From the NCBI GenBank assembly GCA_029215795.1, contig JARDYH010000003.1:15637001-15701000 (forward strand): DNA of 64,000 nucleotides. The letters are read 5' to 3'. Position 1 is the first letter of the stretch. Each line of letters begins with the position of its first letter. A model generated the notes under the pieces. That model saw only the letters and a list, made by a program, of their open reading frames with translations, searched no databases and was not told where the DNA came from. Shown here piece after piece: positions 1 through 10,521 of this stretch. Source of the DNA: Anniella stebbinsi. Taxonomy: Eukaryota > Chordata > Lepidosauria > Squamata > Anniellidae. The position numbers were made by a program, and so were the translations under genes.

Positions 1-899
1 CTCTCCCTCCGGATTGAGGCGGGAAACAACAATAAATATAAAATACAAAGACCACAATGAATGAGATATTAAAAACCAATAAAAACCAATACATCATTAA
101 AAACATCTTAAAATTCAACTGGATAGGCCTGCCGGAAGAGAGCAGTCTTCATGATTCTCTTAAATTCATGAAGACTGCTAATTTGTCTAATCTCCTCCGG
201 CAGACCATTCCACAGTCTGGGAGCGGTAGAAGAGAAGGTCCTCTGGGTAACACTCGTCAGCCTAGTTCTGGCTGATTTGAGTAAGTTCTTCCCAGGGGAC
301 CTGAGTGTGCGGGGCGGATTATATGCGAGAAAGCGATCCCACAGGGAACCTGGACCCAAACCATGTAGGGCTTTAAAGGTAATAACCAACACTTTATACT
401 TTGCCCGGAAACTGACTGGCAGCCAATGAAGTGATTTTAAAACTGGTGTTATGTGGTCACCCCTAGATGTACTGGTGACCAACTTGGCTGCCATATTTTG
501 AACAAGTTGAAGTTTCCGGACTAGGTACAAGGGTAGCCCTATGTATGGCACATTGCAGAAGTCAAGTCTCGAAGTTACCTGCGTGTGTACTACCGTCTTT
601 AGGTCTTCCAACCCTAGGAAGGGGCGCAGCTGGCATATCAGCCGAAGCTGATAGTAGGCACTCCTGGCCATCGCATCTATCTGGGCTGTCATTTGGAGCG
701 ACGGATCCAGGAGTACCCCCAAGCTGTGAACACAGTCTTTCAGGGGGAGTGCAACCCCATCCAGAACTGGTTGACACACCTCCAAACCCAGGTTGTGGCC
801 CTTGACAGCAAGCACCTCCATCTTGTCTGGATTCAGCTTCAGTTTGTTTTTCCTCATCCAACCCATTACCGCCTCCAAGCATTCATTCAGAGGAGACAC
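1..899 (-). mobile_element. L2-clade LINE, 5'-truncated, 3' end cut by window edge
   Basis: Read on the minus strand, this is the 3' part of a non-LTR retrotransposon: the C-terminal part of its reverse transcriptase ORF, then about 107 bp of 3' UTR that runs off the window start. The UTR (ctctccctccggattgaggc, with AATA-rich sequence) matches the UTR of a second copy at 56.9-57.2 kb. Homology to the family stops near 899, so the copy is 5'-truncated upstream of the conserved core. Assignment to L2 rather than CR1 rests on the style of the C-terminal domain and is from memory. Confidence 0.85.
108..899 (-). pseudogene. LINE reverse transcriptase, C-terminal fragment
   Basis: About 264 codons are open without a stop or frameshift, ending at a stop at 108. 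Family motifs appear in order: LNPDKMEVL, LGVLLDPSL, SRLDFCN, LQLVQNMAAKLV, LHWLPV, FKALHGLGP, and a terminal LWNGLPEEIR followed by MKTALFRQAY. These belong to the thumb and C-terminal region after the RT catalytic motif; the catalytic YADD and the endonuclease are missing. The frame reads on upstream to 965, but the first residues do not look like the family and are probably flanking sequence. The copy cannot be autonomous. The intact frame suggests a fairly recent insertion. Confidence 0.85.
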
Positions 900-2225
900 A
901 ATGAGAAATATGTTCTTTGAAACTCCTTTGATTAAGTATGGCCACCTTAAGGTCAATGACGGCAAGTCAACAGAGGCTGAAAGGTTCTTCTACTAGCTTT
1001 TGTTTTTAATCTTGCCGTTTCTGATGTCAGATTTGTGCCTAGTGGAGACTGGTGTGTTTATCCTATGTAGAATTCTGTAGAGCATTGCTGGTAAATGATA
1101 GATCACCGTGGAAGATGAGCAGATGTATGAACCCCTGATGTTGTCCTCTGTACTGCACGGGTTGTGAAGGGCTGGGATTGCCCACATGATTCATACCAGA
1201 TGAAGGAGGACAAATTGGGGGTGGGGAGAAATGACGCCAAAGGAGGAAAAATGGCCCTTGGAAAGGACTGAACAAAGCAAAACCTTTTCTCACAAGCAAA
1301 ACAACTTCCAGGAAATATTTGTTCCAGGTGTGTAAGTACGCTGTTTGGATTTTTCAAGTGTGGAGGGGGGCAAATGTAGGCTCCTAAAAGCAAAATTCAG
1401 GTCATTCAGAAAGGAACTCCTCTATCACAGTCTTCTGAGGAAGTTCTGAAAGGGACTATATTGAAGCCCCACTGCTGCTTTGGAGAGGGTGGTTTTTTTT
1501 TTTTTTTTGGAATATAAAGAAGGTCAAATGATCTTTAATAACAGCGAGAGGCAGGAATCTCCGTTTCGACGACTTGCATGAAAATGCCACCCACAGTAAG
1601 GCAGTGCCCTTAAGAAGTTTGCTGGGCAAATATTTCACATTGATTTAGGCTGTAATCCTACAAGATAAGCTTCTGAGGTAGAAGGTTAGACTGGCTGGAC
1701 TTTAGAGGGAAAATGACCATCGTGTTTAAATTCCACCCTCCCCCACACCACACCAAGCAGAGTGTCAGAATGGTTGATAAGGTGACTTTGACTTTGTGTG
1801 CCACAGGGAGAAAGCCGGGCCCTTGTCCTTGACAACAGGCGAGTTCTTATCTATTTCCTCATTGATGAGCAAGTCAGATCCTCACAGAACTGCAGAGGCT
1901 GCCGAAATTCAGAAAACCTGGGATTTAGCATGAAATATTATAGTTCAGTAATTTCCAAAGCCTAATCTGATTCTGCCTTCCATTCTAAAAGCTGCATAGG
2001 AGTTATTCTTATATTACCTATGCTTCCAACAGTTGTGTTGCTAATGGGCTTTCAACTATTGTGGGCATATTGTCCCTTGAAATTCACCAACCCTATTTGA
2101 GACAGAAAGATTGGGGGTGGCCGAGCTACCAACTTAGTTGCTGCTGCATCATTGCCAAGAAACTGTGGAGGAATATATCCTCCTCCTGGCTAAATTTGGT
2201 GCTAAATTTTAGTGACATACGCAGT
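900..2225. other. No recognisable gene
   Basis: Only short frames in all six readings, none with a recognisable motif. A T-rich run lies at about 1491-1508. I see no clear repeat family, although old diverged elements could be present. Confidence 0.5.
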
Positions 2226-2886
2226 TAGGATCTAAGGCGAGACATGATAGCCCTCTTCAAATATTGGAAAGGTTGTCACACAGAGGAGGGCCTGGATCTC
2301 TTCTCGATTATCCCAGAATGCGTTACAGGAAGCCAGATTCTGCCTGGGCATCAGGAAAAACTTCCTGATTGTTAGAGCCATACTACTACGGTGACCAGAT
2401 AAAATCCAGGTCAGGGCTCATGTAACTTTAACAGTTGTAGAGAAAAGGGAATTTCAGCCGGTGTCATTTGTATGCCATTAGTTCCTGGTGAAATTCCCTC
2501 TTCATCACAACAGTTAAAGTTGCAGGGCCCCTGCCTTCTTTTGTATCTGGTCACTCTAGTATAGTGCCTGCAACTTCAACTGTTGTGATGAAGAGAGAAT
2601 TTCACCAGGGACTAATTGCATACAAATGACACTGGCTGAAATTCCCTTTGCTTTACAACTGTTAAAGTTACATGAGCCCTGACCTGGATTTTATCTGGTC
2701 AGCCTACATACTACAATGGAACCAATGACCTAGGGAGGTGGTGGCTCTCCCACATTATTGGCTTTCAAGAGGCAGCTGGACAACCATCTGTCATGGGTGC
2801 TTTAAGGTGGATTCCTGCACTGAGGAGGAGGTTGGACTCGATGGCCTTATAGGCCCCTTCCAGCTCTACTATTCTATGATTCTACA
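2226..2886 (+). mobile_element. CR1 LINE 3' end, split by a hAT insertion
   Basis: The left part (2226-2386) has the CR1 3' phrases 'gacatgatagccctcttcaa' and 'aaaaacttcctgattgttag'. The right part (2707-2886) has 'ggaaccaatgacctagggag' and 'ggactcgatggcc', and ends in the diagnostic CR1 tail 'ctattctatgattcta'. The two parts are continuous once the hAT element at 2387-2706 and one copy of its target duplication are removed. Only the last few hundred bases of the LINE remain, with no intact frame. Confidence 0.85.
2387..2706. mobile_element. hAT-type foldback MITE (inverted dimer), 320 bp
   Basis: Termini are TACGGTGACCAG and CTGGTCAGCCTA. An exact 8-bp duplication CATACTAC flanks it (2379-2386 and 2707-2714), the size expected for hAT transposition. 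The two halves are nearly reverse complements of each other, with arms containing 'aactttaacagttgt' and 'gaaattccctcttcatcac'. An extra terminus-like GGTCACTCTA lies at 2549-2558, near the middle. It has no coding capacity and would need a hAT transposase from elsewhere. Confidence 0.9.
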
Positions 2887-3268
2887 AAAAGCTCAACAAA
2901 CTCCAACTGGATTCCTCCGACATCTCTACTCAAGAGTGGTGGAAGATACTGCCCCATCGTCAATGTTGAAGTAAGAATCAGCTACCAGTCTGGTCAGTTT
3001 CTGCATGAAATTGAGGGGGGGGGGGATCTTCAACTCAGGCAGCAAAATGTCTTGGTCTGGCCTGGCAAACAAACAGTCAGAAAAGTTCCCTCTGTCTAGA
3101 AATCTTGATTTAGGAAGAAAGGTTCTAGTCTAAGCATTTACATGATATAGAACTTGTCTAAATGCAGGGGATTTTTGTATAGAGAAATATGCAAACACAT
3201 AGGTTGAAACCATCAGCCCTGGATGCTTATGACCTTACCAAGAGCTAGGCATGAAACATGAACAGAGT
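2887..3268. other. Spacer with a G run
   Basis: Unique-looking sequence between CR1 and the next hAT element; a run of G near 3016-3024. No supported gene. Confidence 0.5.
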
Positions 3269-3276
3269 GGTGACAA

Positions 3277-3576
3277 CAGGGTGACCATATGGAAAGGAGG
3301 ACAGTTGTATTGAACAAGGAATTTCAGCAGGTGTCATTGCTATGCATGCAGCACCTGGTGAAATTCCCTCTTCATCACAGCAGTGAAAGCTGCAGCAGCC
3401 CTGTCCTCTTTTGTATCTGGTCACTCTAGTATAGCTAATGCAGCTTTAACTGTTGTGATGAAGAGGGGATTTCACCAGGTGCTGCATGCATATAAATGAT
3501 ACCCGCTGAAATTCCCTTTTCAATGCAACCATTGAAGATACAGGAGCCCTGTCCTCCTTTTCATATGGTCACTCTA
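3277..3576. mobile_element. hAT-type foldback MITE, same family, 300 bp
   Basis: Begins CAGGGTGACCATATGG and ends CCATATGGTCACTCTA. Flanks GGTGACAA (3269-3276) and GGTGACAC (3577-3584) agree at 7 of 8 positions, an eroded target duplication. It shares the arms and the central terminus-like 'tctggtcactctagtatag' with the copies at 2.4 and 17.1 kb, but is a diverged subfamily with GCATGCAGCACCTGGTG in the arms. Confidence 0.88.
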
Positions 3577-3584
3577 GGTGACAC

Positions 3585-4632
3585 TATGTTTTGATTCATC
3601 TCGCAAGCAGTTTCTGAGTAGGTTTGTCCTGTATGAGTAGGGCCGGTCCAGCACTTTGGCAGGACAGCGAACGGCACCTCACTCCCAGATCAAGGCATAG
3701 AGTTACCAAGAGTATTTTGCCCAGTGACTTTGTCACCTGAGGCAAAAAATCCCACAAGCGCCTCTCCCTGGTAGTAAACATGCAATAACAATTACAGAAA
3801 TAACAAACCGTATGCTTCCCTTTCATGACATTCAGCATCAGCTATCCGAGGCGGCCACCTCTTTTGACCCAACAGTATGGCCAAGCAGGGATGGACAGAC
3901 TCGTCGCCATCCGATTTTGATAGGTGCTCACCGAGCTGCTGCTGCTGCTGCCACTCACAGTGGGAGCAGCTGGCTGCCCATGAGCACTCAATGAGCACCA
4001 TGGGGATGCCCACCTCTTTACAAGCCTCCATTTTGTGTAAAAATGGTGGCTTGGGATATCTGGAAACTTAAAGTTACGTAAGTGGCAGCCCTAAAGGGAC
4101 CCTTTATGCAACATTACAGGCCAGCATGTGATAGTGATAGTGGTGGAGGAGGGGGAGGGAGGGAGGGAAGGAGCCGTACCGCTGCTTTTCCTGCCACCAC
4201 CCTTCATTGTGTAGAAAAGACTCCCTTCTTTCCCTGTTTATGCCCTGTTCAGCAGAGAGAAGAATGGAAACTTTGACGCACAACAACTGACCCTGGAATT
4301 GCCTGTCCTGGTCATTGTGCGCAAGTCTTTCTTCCCCCTGCTGGGGCATTAGGAGGGAGAAGGGGGTATTGCAGAGTCCGTGGAAATCCCCCGAGTGGAC
4401 ACTTTTATGCAAAATGGCGGTTCACTTAGAGGACAGATGGCCACTGGGCACTCATGGTCCAGTGAGTGGTGGTGTCTTGGTGAGTGGGGTCTGGGAAGCC
4501 CAATGGGGTGAAGTCCACTGGAGTCCACCCCGCTCTTGGACTCTGGTGACATCCTTTAGGGCCTGCCATGACTTTTGCATCCACAGCTAAATGGGATAGA
4601 TTCAGACAACCATTCTTTTTTTTTTCCACCAA
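3585..4632. other. No gene; possible old interspersed repeat
   Basis: A run of CAG/CTG triplets lies near 3938-3952. 'cagggatggacagactcg' near 3886 resembles 'cagggatgggcaaacaca' near 31677, so part of 3880-4450 may be an old element. The open frames here lack domain motifs. Confidence 0.35.
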
Positions 4633-4753
4633 GGGTGCAATCCTATGCATGTTTAGACAGAAAAAAAGTCCTTCAACTCCCAGCTTGCTGGTTGGGGCAT
4701 GCTGAGATTTGTAGGCCTTTTTTCAGTCTAATCATGCATAGGATTGCCCCCCC
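4633..4753. repeat. Short palindromic interspersed repeat
   Basis: The left end gggtgcaatcctatgcatg is mirrored on the right by 'catgcataggattgccccc'. The two arms enclose an A-rich and a T-rich run. It is noncoding. This has the form of a small foldback element; the superfamily is not determined and I see no clear target duplication. Confidence 0.6.
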
Positions 4754-5363
4754 AAGTTTTGGGGGAATTATGAGGACAATGGCAATACTGTGCTCATTGA
4801 TAGAGCTGGGCAATGTTTGGAGGTCTGAGGGACATTTTTACCCACCGGACTCCCCTCCACCACCACAAGCTGGAGTCTGCAGGGTGGCAAGCAGTCTCTG
4901 GGGTACCCCCCCTTCCCCAAAAAAGTTTTTTACAAAAAGATGGGGAAAAAAGCAGTGGCAAAACACTGCATAGCACTTCAGAGAACTACAAGGGTTAAAT
5001 TTGAGTTGTTTCCCAACTCGATGTAACCCTTTTGGGGTTTTAGAACACCCATGGAGCACCAAAATGGCCAAATTCCATGGCTGCAATTGATGCCTTTCCC
5101 CCCATTTTTTTAAAAATGAGGGGGGTTGGCAGGGAGGGGATGATAGTGGCCACACTGGGGAGCTTCAGAAGCTCATGAGGCCTATGGGATTTGTGTTACC
5201 CACATGTGCTCAATAAGATCCAGGCCAATAGATTTCCCTTGCATTGAAATCAGCAGAATATAAAAGTACTCAACTTTAGCCTTATCATACATTATCGTCT
5301 TCATCATCGTTGTCTTCGTCTTCACACAATCCAGCCAGATTTAAGCCCATTTCAAGGCCATAA
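4754..5363. other. No recognisable gene
   Basis: Short frames only and no motif. A small CTTCATCATCG / GTCTTCGTCTTC low-complexity patch lies near 5298-5322. Confidence 0.5.
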
Positions 5364-5371
5364 ATGTTAAC

Positions 5372-5789
5372 TAGGGTGACCAACTGTCAGGATTTCCCCG
5401 GATTTGTCCTGGTTTTTGTTCTCTTCTGGGTGTCAGGGGGGATTTTCTGTAATTTTCTATAATGTCCTGGAAAGACACGCTTTCCCTTTGAAGGCTGCAT
5501 TAGCATGGTGGGAGGGAATGACACACCTTCTGGAGGTGGGTCATTTCCCTCACACTGCTCCAATCAGGGCCTGAAAGGGGAAAGCGTGTCATTCCCAGAC
5601 ATTATAGAAAAGGCCCTGATTGGAGCAGTGGAGGGTGGGAATGACACACTTTCCCCTCCTCCACCCCTTTTGGGGCCTTTAAGGTGGTGGAGGTGAATGA
5701 CATGCATCCCAGAGGCCCCTGAAAGCTGCTTTCCCACCCCCACCCCACTGGGTGTCCTCTTTTTTCATTTCTCAAATGTGGTCACCCTA
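5372..5789. mobile_element. hAT-type non-autonomous element, 418 bp
   Basis: Begins TAGGGTGACCAACTG and ends TGTGGTCACCCTA. It is flanked by an exact 8-bp duplication ATGTTAAC (5364-5371 and 5790-5797). The termini match the TAGGGTGACC family, but the interior is different: it carries an inverted pair around 'gaatgacaca' and 'cctgattggagcagtg', and several CT-rich runs. No transposase remains. Confidence 0.9.
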
Positions 5790-5797
5790 ATGTTAAC

Positions 5798-6434
5798 AGA
5801 AGTGATATAAGCACAGTCTTAATTCTCCCATAGAAATCAATGAGTCTTAAAAGCATTTAACGTTGGTTGCTTGTGTCCTTGGACTTTAATTTAAAGATTA
5901 CATTCTCTACTTATGTAGTACTTGAAACTGTTGATATATAATGTAATGACAATGGTTAGGACAAAGGAAATTGAATGCACTGATAGCCAAAGGACAGAAC
6001 CGATTGTAGTTGCTTGCAAAATTACATTATGCTGCCTAGTCAATTTTATTAGCATGGCTGGATAAAATATAAAGGGTTTCTTAATCCCGAAGACTTCAAA
6101 AGAGACTTTTCTGGGAGGGGAAAATCCAACAATATCAATATTAAAGCTAGTACTCGCTCTTATTAAAAAGTTCACCGCTCTTCATTACTCACAAATGATC
6201 CCCTCAGCTCATGAAAGCTAACTTAGTAAATTGACCACTTTTATGTAACACACCAACAAAAGCAGAATATGAGCATGGTGATGTTCCAGGTTGAATTCGA
6301 TTACTGGTCGGTCTTTACTCTTCTCCAAATTCTTGGACAAAGATGCTTACCACCTCCGATACTGGAAGTACCATATAGTCATCAGGACTAGTAGCCATTG
6401 AGATGAGATGCTTTTTACAAATCATGCTAGCAAC
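5798..6434. other. No gene; CR1 scrap near 6318-6406
   Basis: The segment 'accacctccgatactggaag' to 'actagtagccattgagatg' resembles part of the minus-strand CR1 at 52.9-53.4 kb (ctgatactggaggtagcaca ... gagtagccattgatag). The rest is unassigned AT-rich sequence. Confidence 0.55.
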
Positions 6435-6654
6435 CAGGCGAGACTGATGGCTCTGAATTTGGTGGGGCTGTGAATCCATTCTGGGTTTCAGCCAGAACCA
6501 GCCAGCACTCAAAAGGTGCTATACAAGTTTCTGAACCTATTGTGGTAATAGATTTCAGAACCTTGGATAGATCCTTTAGAGTGCTGGCTGGTTCTGACCC
6601 AAACTCAGCGTGGATTCTTAGCCCCACCAAAATTAGAACCACCAGCCTCCACTG
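6435..6654. mobile_element. hAT-type MITE with CAGTGG-class ends, 220 bp
   Basis: The right end is AGCCTCCACTG; the left end is a diverged CAGGCGAGACTGATGGCTC. Flanks CTAGCAAC (6427-6434) and CTAGGAAC (6655-6662) match at 7 of 8. The arms are inverted copies carrying 'tgtgaatccattctgggttt' and 'ctggctggttctg'. Further family members lie at 8.2, 43.3, 49.3 and 55.9 kb. Confidence 0.87.
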
Positions 6655-6662
6655 CTAGGAAC

Positions 6663-7609
6663 AGAATCTGACAATCCGGCAATCCAAACATGTGATCTCT
6701 CTGTAAGCCATGTTTCCCATCCCTTTCTCATGGGCTTTTTCTGGGCCTTGAATGCAGAATGTCTCACCTCCAGGACAACAAACCAGATTTAATGACTATG
6801 TAGTTAAAATAAATGGTTTTTGTACGCACTACTCTTCTAATGTTCTCTAGTGGCCCCTTGCTATTTCAATGGGTTCACCTGGCCAGGATGGTGAGAGAAG
6901 AAGGTGGAATTTCCCACAATGCCCTAAAATAACTCCACATCAGGAGTATTGTGGGAAATTAAAATGGTATCTCACAGAACCAGATGTCAGGGCTGGGATC
7001 AGTATTGGTGGGCTCTAGTTAGGAGCTGGGGCCTCAGTTGGGAATATTTTTGGCACAGCACAGAACCCAGAGAAGATTCCACTACACTTCTTACCCTATC
7101 CTTTCCCCCACTAAAATTGGTTTACATTTTGAGAGAGCAAATATTTCCACACAAACTTTATTCCTTTGCCATGTAGGAGTCCTGTAGGAGGAAAGCGCGT
7201 TGAGGAGATGACAGGTGAATATCTGAATTTAGAAAATGGCTCTCAATGTGTTTAAAATGCTGTCAAAGTTGGGACAATTTAAATGTGTGAAATTTCAAAA
7301 TGCCTCATTGACATACACAGACACACAGAGCTAATTCCTTCATTGCCTCAGGGAGATACAGCAGAAGGAGAAGTTGGAGCCTTTTAGTTTCACTGTTCAA
7401 AGAGGACTCCAAAATGGGTTAGTGAAGACGTGTTTGCCTCTTTGGGATGTAGCAGAGTAATCCATCAACAGGAGAAGATTTCGGGGGTTACTGCCATGAC
7501 ATGCAAAGGACGTTGGAGTTATATCTTCAGCATATACATGACCATTATTCTGAAATGCTCCTTTTTCCAAAAGAACTTCTGTTTTGCTTAAACTGGTACA
7601 ATACCAATC
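6663..7609. other. No gene; one perfect short inverted repeat
   Basis: AATTTCCCACAAT at 6908-6920 and its exact reverse complement at 6948-6960 form a 13-bp stem with a 27-nt loop. No coding region is supported in the rest. Confidence 0.5.
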
Positions 7610-7617
7610 TTTGAATC

Positions 7618-7901
7618 TAGGGATGGGCAAATCTTTCAAAACTGATCTCATTCAAGTTCTCAGTTTTCCACTGCTAGGCCAAGTTTCCCCCCCACAGAAA
7701 TGTGTACATATTTCTTGATTTTGTGTTTTGCAGTGCATGTGGCTGAATGCATTTCCCCTTCATTTCGTTAAATGCATCTCTAACTTGGAAACATATGGAT
7801 TTCTGACTACAAACTGTGTTTCAGTTTGGGTTTGTTCTGGGAGGTGCAAATTTGGTAATCTTGCAGTAAATATAACCTGATGAATTTCTCACCCATCCCA
7901 A
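7618..7901. mobile_element. Probable hAT-type MITE, 284 bp
   Basis: Begins TAGGGATGGGCAAATC and ends GAATTTCTCACCCATCCCAA, giving short imperfect inverted ends. The flanks TTTGAATC (7610-7617) and TTTAATTC (7902-7909) match at 6 of 8, consistent with an eroded hAT duplication. Noncoding. Confidence 0.65.
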
Positions 7902-8211
7902 TTTAATTCCCTATATACATGACATGGGATGCCTTGATAGTATCTTTCAATGCCCCCCACACTAAAGCATTTTGGGAAAGGTGTGTGTTGGGGAGAGGGA
8001 TGGAACTTTGATAGGAGATGTTTTGCACAATCCCTAGCATTTCAAGTTAAAAGTATCAGGGAGCATGTGCTATGATAGAACACTACCTGAGGTCCTAGAT
8101 CAGTATGGGTAATTGCTAGAAAATATAAACCACCCTTAGCCAGCCTGGTGGCCTCCAAATGTGTCTGATTGCAACTTCCATTATTCCTAGGCCAGTTTCC
8201 AGGTCTGGTGG

Positions 8212-8413
8212 GCTGTGGAGGCTGGTGGCTCTGATTTCGGTGAGGCTGTGAATCCATCCTGGTTTTTAGTTAGAACCAGACAGAGCTCTTAAGTTCCTAT
8301 CCAAGGTGCGGGATTGTATCTGCAAAATAGGTTCAGCCCCTAGAACAGTGTCTTTAGAGTTTTGGCTGGTTCTGGCTAAAACTCAGAATGGATTTATTAC
8401 TTCACTTCCACTT
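8212..8413. mobile_element. hAT-type MITE with CAGTGG-class ends, 202 bp
   Basis: The left end CTGTGGAGGCTGGTGGCTC and the diverged right end '...ttccactt' are flanked by an exact 8-bp duplication CTGGTGGG (8204-8211 and 8414-8421). The arms share 'tgtgaatccatcc' and 'ttggctggttctgg' with the 6.4-kb copy. Confidence 0.88.
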
Positions 8414-8447
8414 CTGGTGGGTATTAGATTGAGCAAAGGTGGTGTAA

Positions 8448-8511
8448 ATAATACTGGACTAGATGAAAAAAATGGCCTGACCTGGTTCAAAGTAACTTTC
8501 TATGTTCCCAT
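8448..8511 (+). mobile_element. CR1 fragment
   Basis: The phrases 'aatactggactagatg', 'aatggcctgacctggttc' and 'ctttctatgttccc' match the CR1 3' region, where 'actggactagatggacc... ttcttatgttc' is typical (compare 58.06-58.12 kb). Short and noncoding. Confidence 0.65.
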
Positions 8512-8604
8512 CAGGGTCTATTATGAGAGTGAGGGAGAAGCGATTTTCGTTAGGGAGATTAATGAAAATCGAGGAGCACAGGTAAAGCATCATCTTCCCA
8601 ACAG

Positions 8605-9316
8605 CTAGGCATGTACGAGAAATTCATTTCATTTCAGTTTTGATCAGGATTTTATCCAGTTCACACTTTCCGGTCAGAACAAAGAGTTGGATTCAATCTG
8701 TGGTTGAAGTCCATACATTTCCAAGATAATAATGTGATTTGTGGACCAAAAATAACATGTTGGGCAGCATGATTACATTTGAAAAATGCACATAAAAACA
8801 TGTGTATTTCTTGAAAAATGCACACAAATACACTTTCATCACTGGGAGAAGAAAGCATATATTTTGAAAAATATATGCACAATTGATGTGTTCATTTGGG
8901 AAAATATGCACAAAATAAACACAGATTTTTGTGCAAGAAGAGAAAAGCAAAGCTGGCAACCTGACTCTAGTCGGAATGAGATTCGAGATAGAATTCATAG
9001 AATCATAGAATAGTAGAGTTGGAAGGGGCCTATAAGGGCATCCAGTCCAACCACCTGCTCAGTGCAGGAATCCACCTTAAAGCACCCCTGACAGATGGCT
9101 GTCCAGATGCATCTTGAAGGCCTCTTGTGTGGGAGAGCCCACAACCTCCCTAGATCATTGGTTCCATTGTCGTACTGTTCTAACAGTCAGGAAGTTTTTC
9201 CTGAAGTCCAGCTGGAATCTGGCTTCCTGTAACTTGAGCCCATTATTCAGCTTCCCTTACCCTGGGATGATCAAGAAGGTCAGTGAGCTCTAGTTTTGCT
9301 GATCCACACATCCCTA
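8605..9316. mobile_element. Candidate hAT-like element split by CR1
   Basis: The left end TAGGCATGTACGAGAAATTC resembles the TAGGGATGTGCACGA class. A plausible right end, CCACACATCCCTA, lies at about 9304-9316 beyond a CR1 insertion. Between them are A-rich near-repeats such as 'gaaaaatgcacacaaata' and 'gaaaaatatatgcacaa', homologous to the 12.0-12.5 kb element. The flanks share only ACAGC, so the target duplication is not proven. Confidence 0.45.
8996..9275 (-). mobile_element. CR1 LINE 3' end, minus strand
   Basis: It starts on the plus strand with 'catagaatcatagaatagta', the reverse of the CR1 octamer tail, then 'gttggaaggggcctataagg', 'ccagtccaaccacctgctc' and 'tcaggaagtttttcctgaag'. This is the mirror of the plus-strand CR1 at 2.2-2.9 kb. 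No intact frame remains. Confidence 0.88.
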
Positions 9317-9345
9317 CACAGCACAGCTACATAGATCACAATCTT

Positions 9346-9550
9346 GGCCAGATCCACACCAAGCAAGATATAGCACTATGAAAGCGGAATGAAAGCAGTA
9401 TGAAAGTGGTATATGCCATGTGTCAATGAGCCCCAACAGTTGTCATTGAACTTCAATAGCGTTATAAAGCAGTGGTGTGGCTCCTGCCTTTTATATACTG
9501 CTTTCATACTGCTTTCATAGTACAATATCCTGCTTGGTGTAGATCTGGCC
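9346..9550. mobile_element. Foldback MITE, CACACCAAGCA family
   Basis: The left arm ggccagatccacaccaagca is mirrored by 'tgcttggtgtagatctggcc'. Both arms contain 'gatat(a/t)g(c/t)actatgaaagc'. The middle holds 'ccccaacagttgtcattgaa'. The family recurs at 29.4, 30.8, 34.5 and 37.3 kb. I could not find a consistent target duplication, so the superfamily is open. Confidence 0.75.
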
Positions 9551-10172
9551 CAGAGTGCCACAGTTTCTTTCACAGTGGGAAAACAGGTTAGGAAGTCTTA
9601 GTACCCATAGCCCCTCCTTCACAGGCTACTTGCCTAAAGGGACAAAGCATGTGAGATATGCTTTTAGCCATGCATCCACCCTCAGCGCATTCACGTGAAC
9701 GTCTGACCTGAGGCAAGGAAGACTGTGCAGAACTCAGTTTTCAGAATCTATGGAACTCTCTGTGCAAAGAGATCTGCACACAATGGCTTTCCTATGTCAG
9801 GCATACACACGAATGTGTGGGGCACAGGAGGAGTCATGTGACATCAGGAGGGTGGCTAAAGACGTAAGCCCCGGTGCTCCTTTGAACAAGTTTTCCCTCT
9901 TCATGTAAGTAATGCATGTAAGGCCTTTGTGTCACATCTGTTTCAACTTGTAGACTCACTATCCAATAGCACTGTCACCCAAATTTAAGATCAAGCAGAA
10001 TCCAAAGTGAACCAGAGCGTTCTCTCAGAGACACACCTGAGGACTTTCAGGGCTAAAAATAATAATTTTAGAGTTATGGCATTTAATCACAACACAGACC
10101 CTGTCGATGAAGCTAGTCTAATGGAAATCGAAGCATGTGGATCCTCATTAGGGATGGGTGAAAAATTCTTTC
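9551..10172. other. No recognisable gene
   Basis: Ordinary sequence with short frames only. A 'tagggatgggtgaaaaattc' start-like motif near 10149 may be the left end of a small hAT-like element running into the adjacent tetranucleotide repeat. Confidence 0.45.
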
Positions 10173-10230
10173 ATCTGTCTATCTATCTCTATTTATCTAT
10201 CTATCATCTATCTACCTATCTATCTATCCA
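10173..10230. repeat. (TATC)n microsatellite
   Basis: An imperfect run of TATC units with a few substitutions. Confidence 0.9.
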
Positions 10231-10455
10231 GATTTATCCAATTCACACCTCCTGAGCCTTTCAGTGAGCCGAGACAGAGTTGCATTCTGAGATCTGCATT
10301 CCTGAGAGGCTTCTGATGCTGCCTCTCTTGGGGAAAATTGTGGGGAAATTGTACACAACATGCATAGATTTGAAAGGAGTGTGCACAAAACTACATTTCA
10401 GCCATGTAAAGGACTTGGGAGGAAATGTGTACATTTCAATGTGTGTACAAAATGC

Positions 10456-10479
10456 ACACACACACACACAGATATACAT

Positions 10480-10521
<42 letters not shown>
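10456..10521. repeat. Compound (CA)n / (TA)n microsatellite
   Basis: Two CA runs separated by 'gatatacata', then an uninterrupted TA run into which the next element is inserted. Confidence 0.92.
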
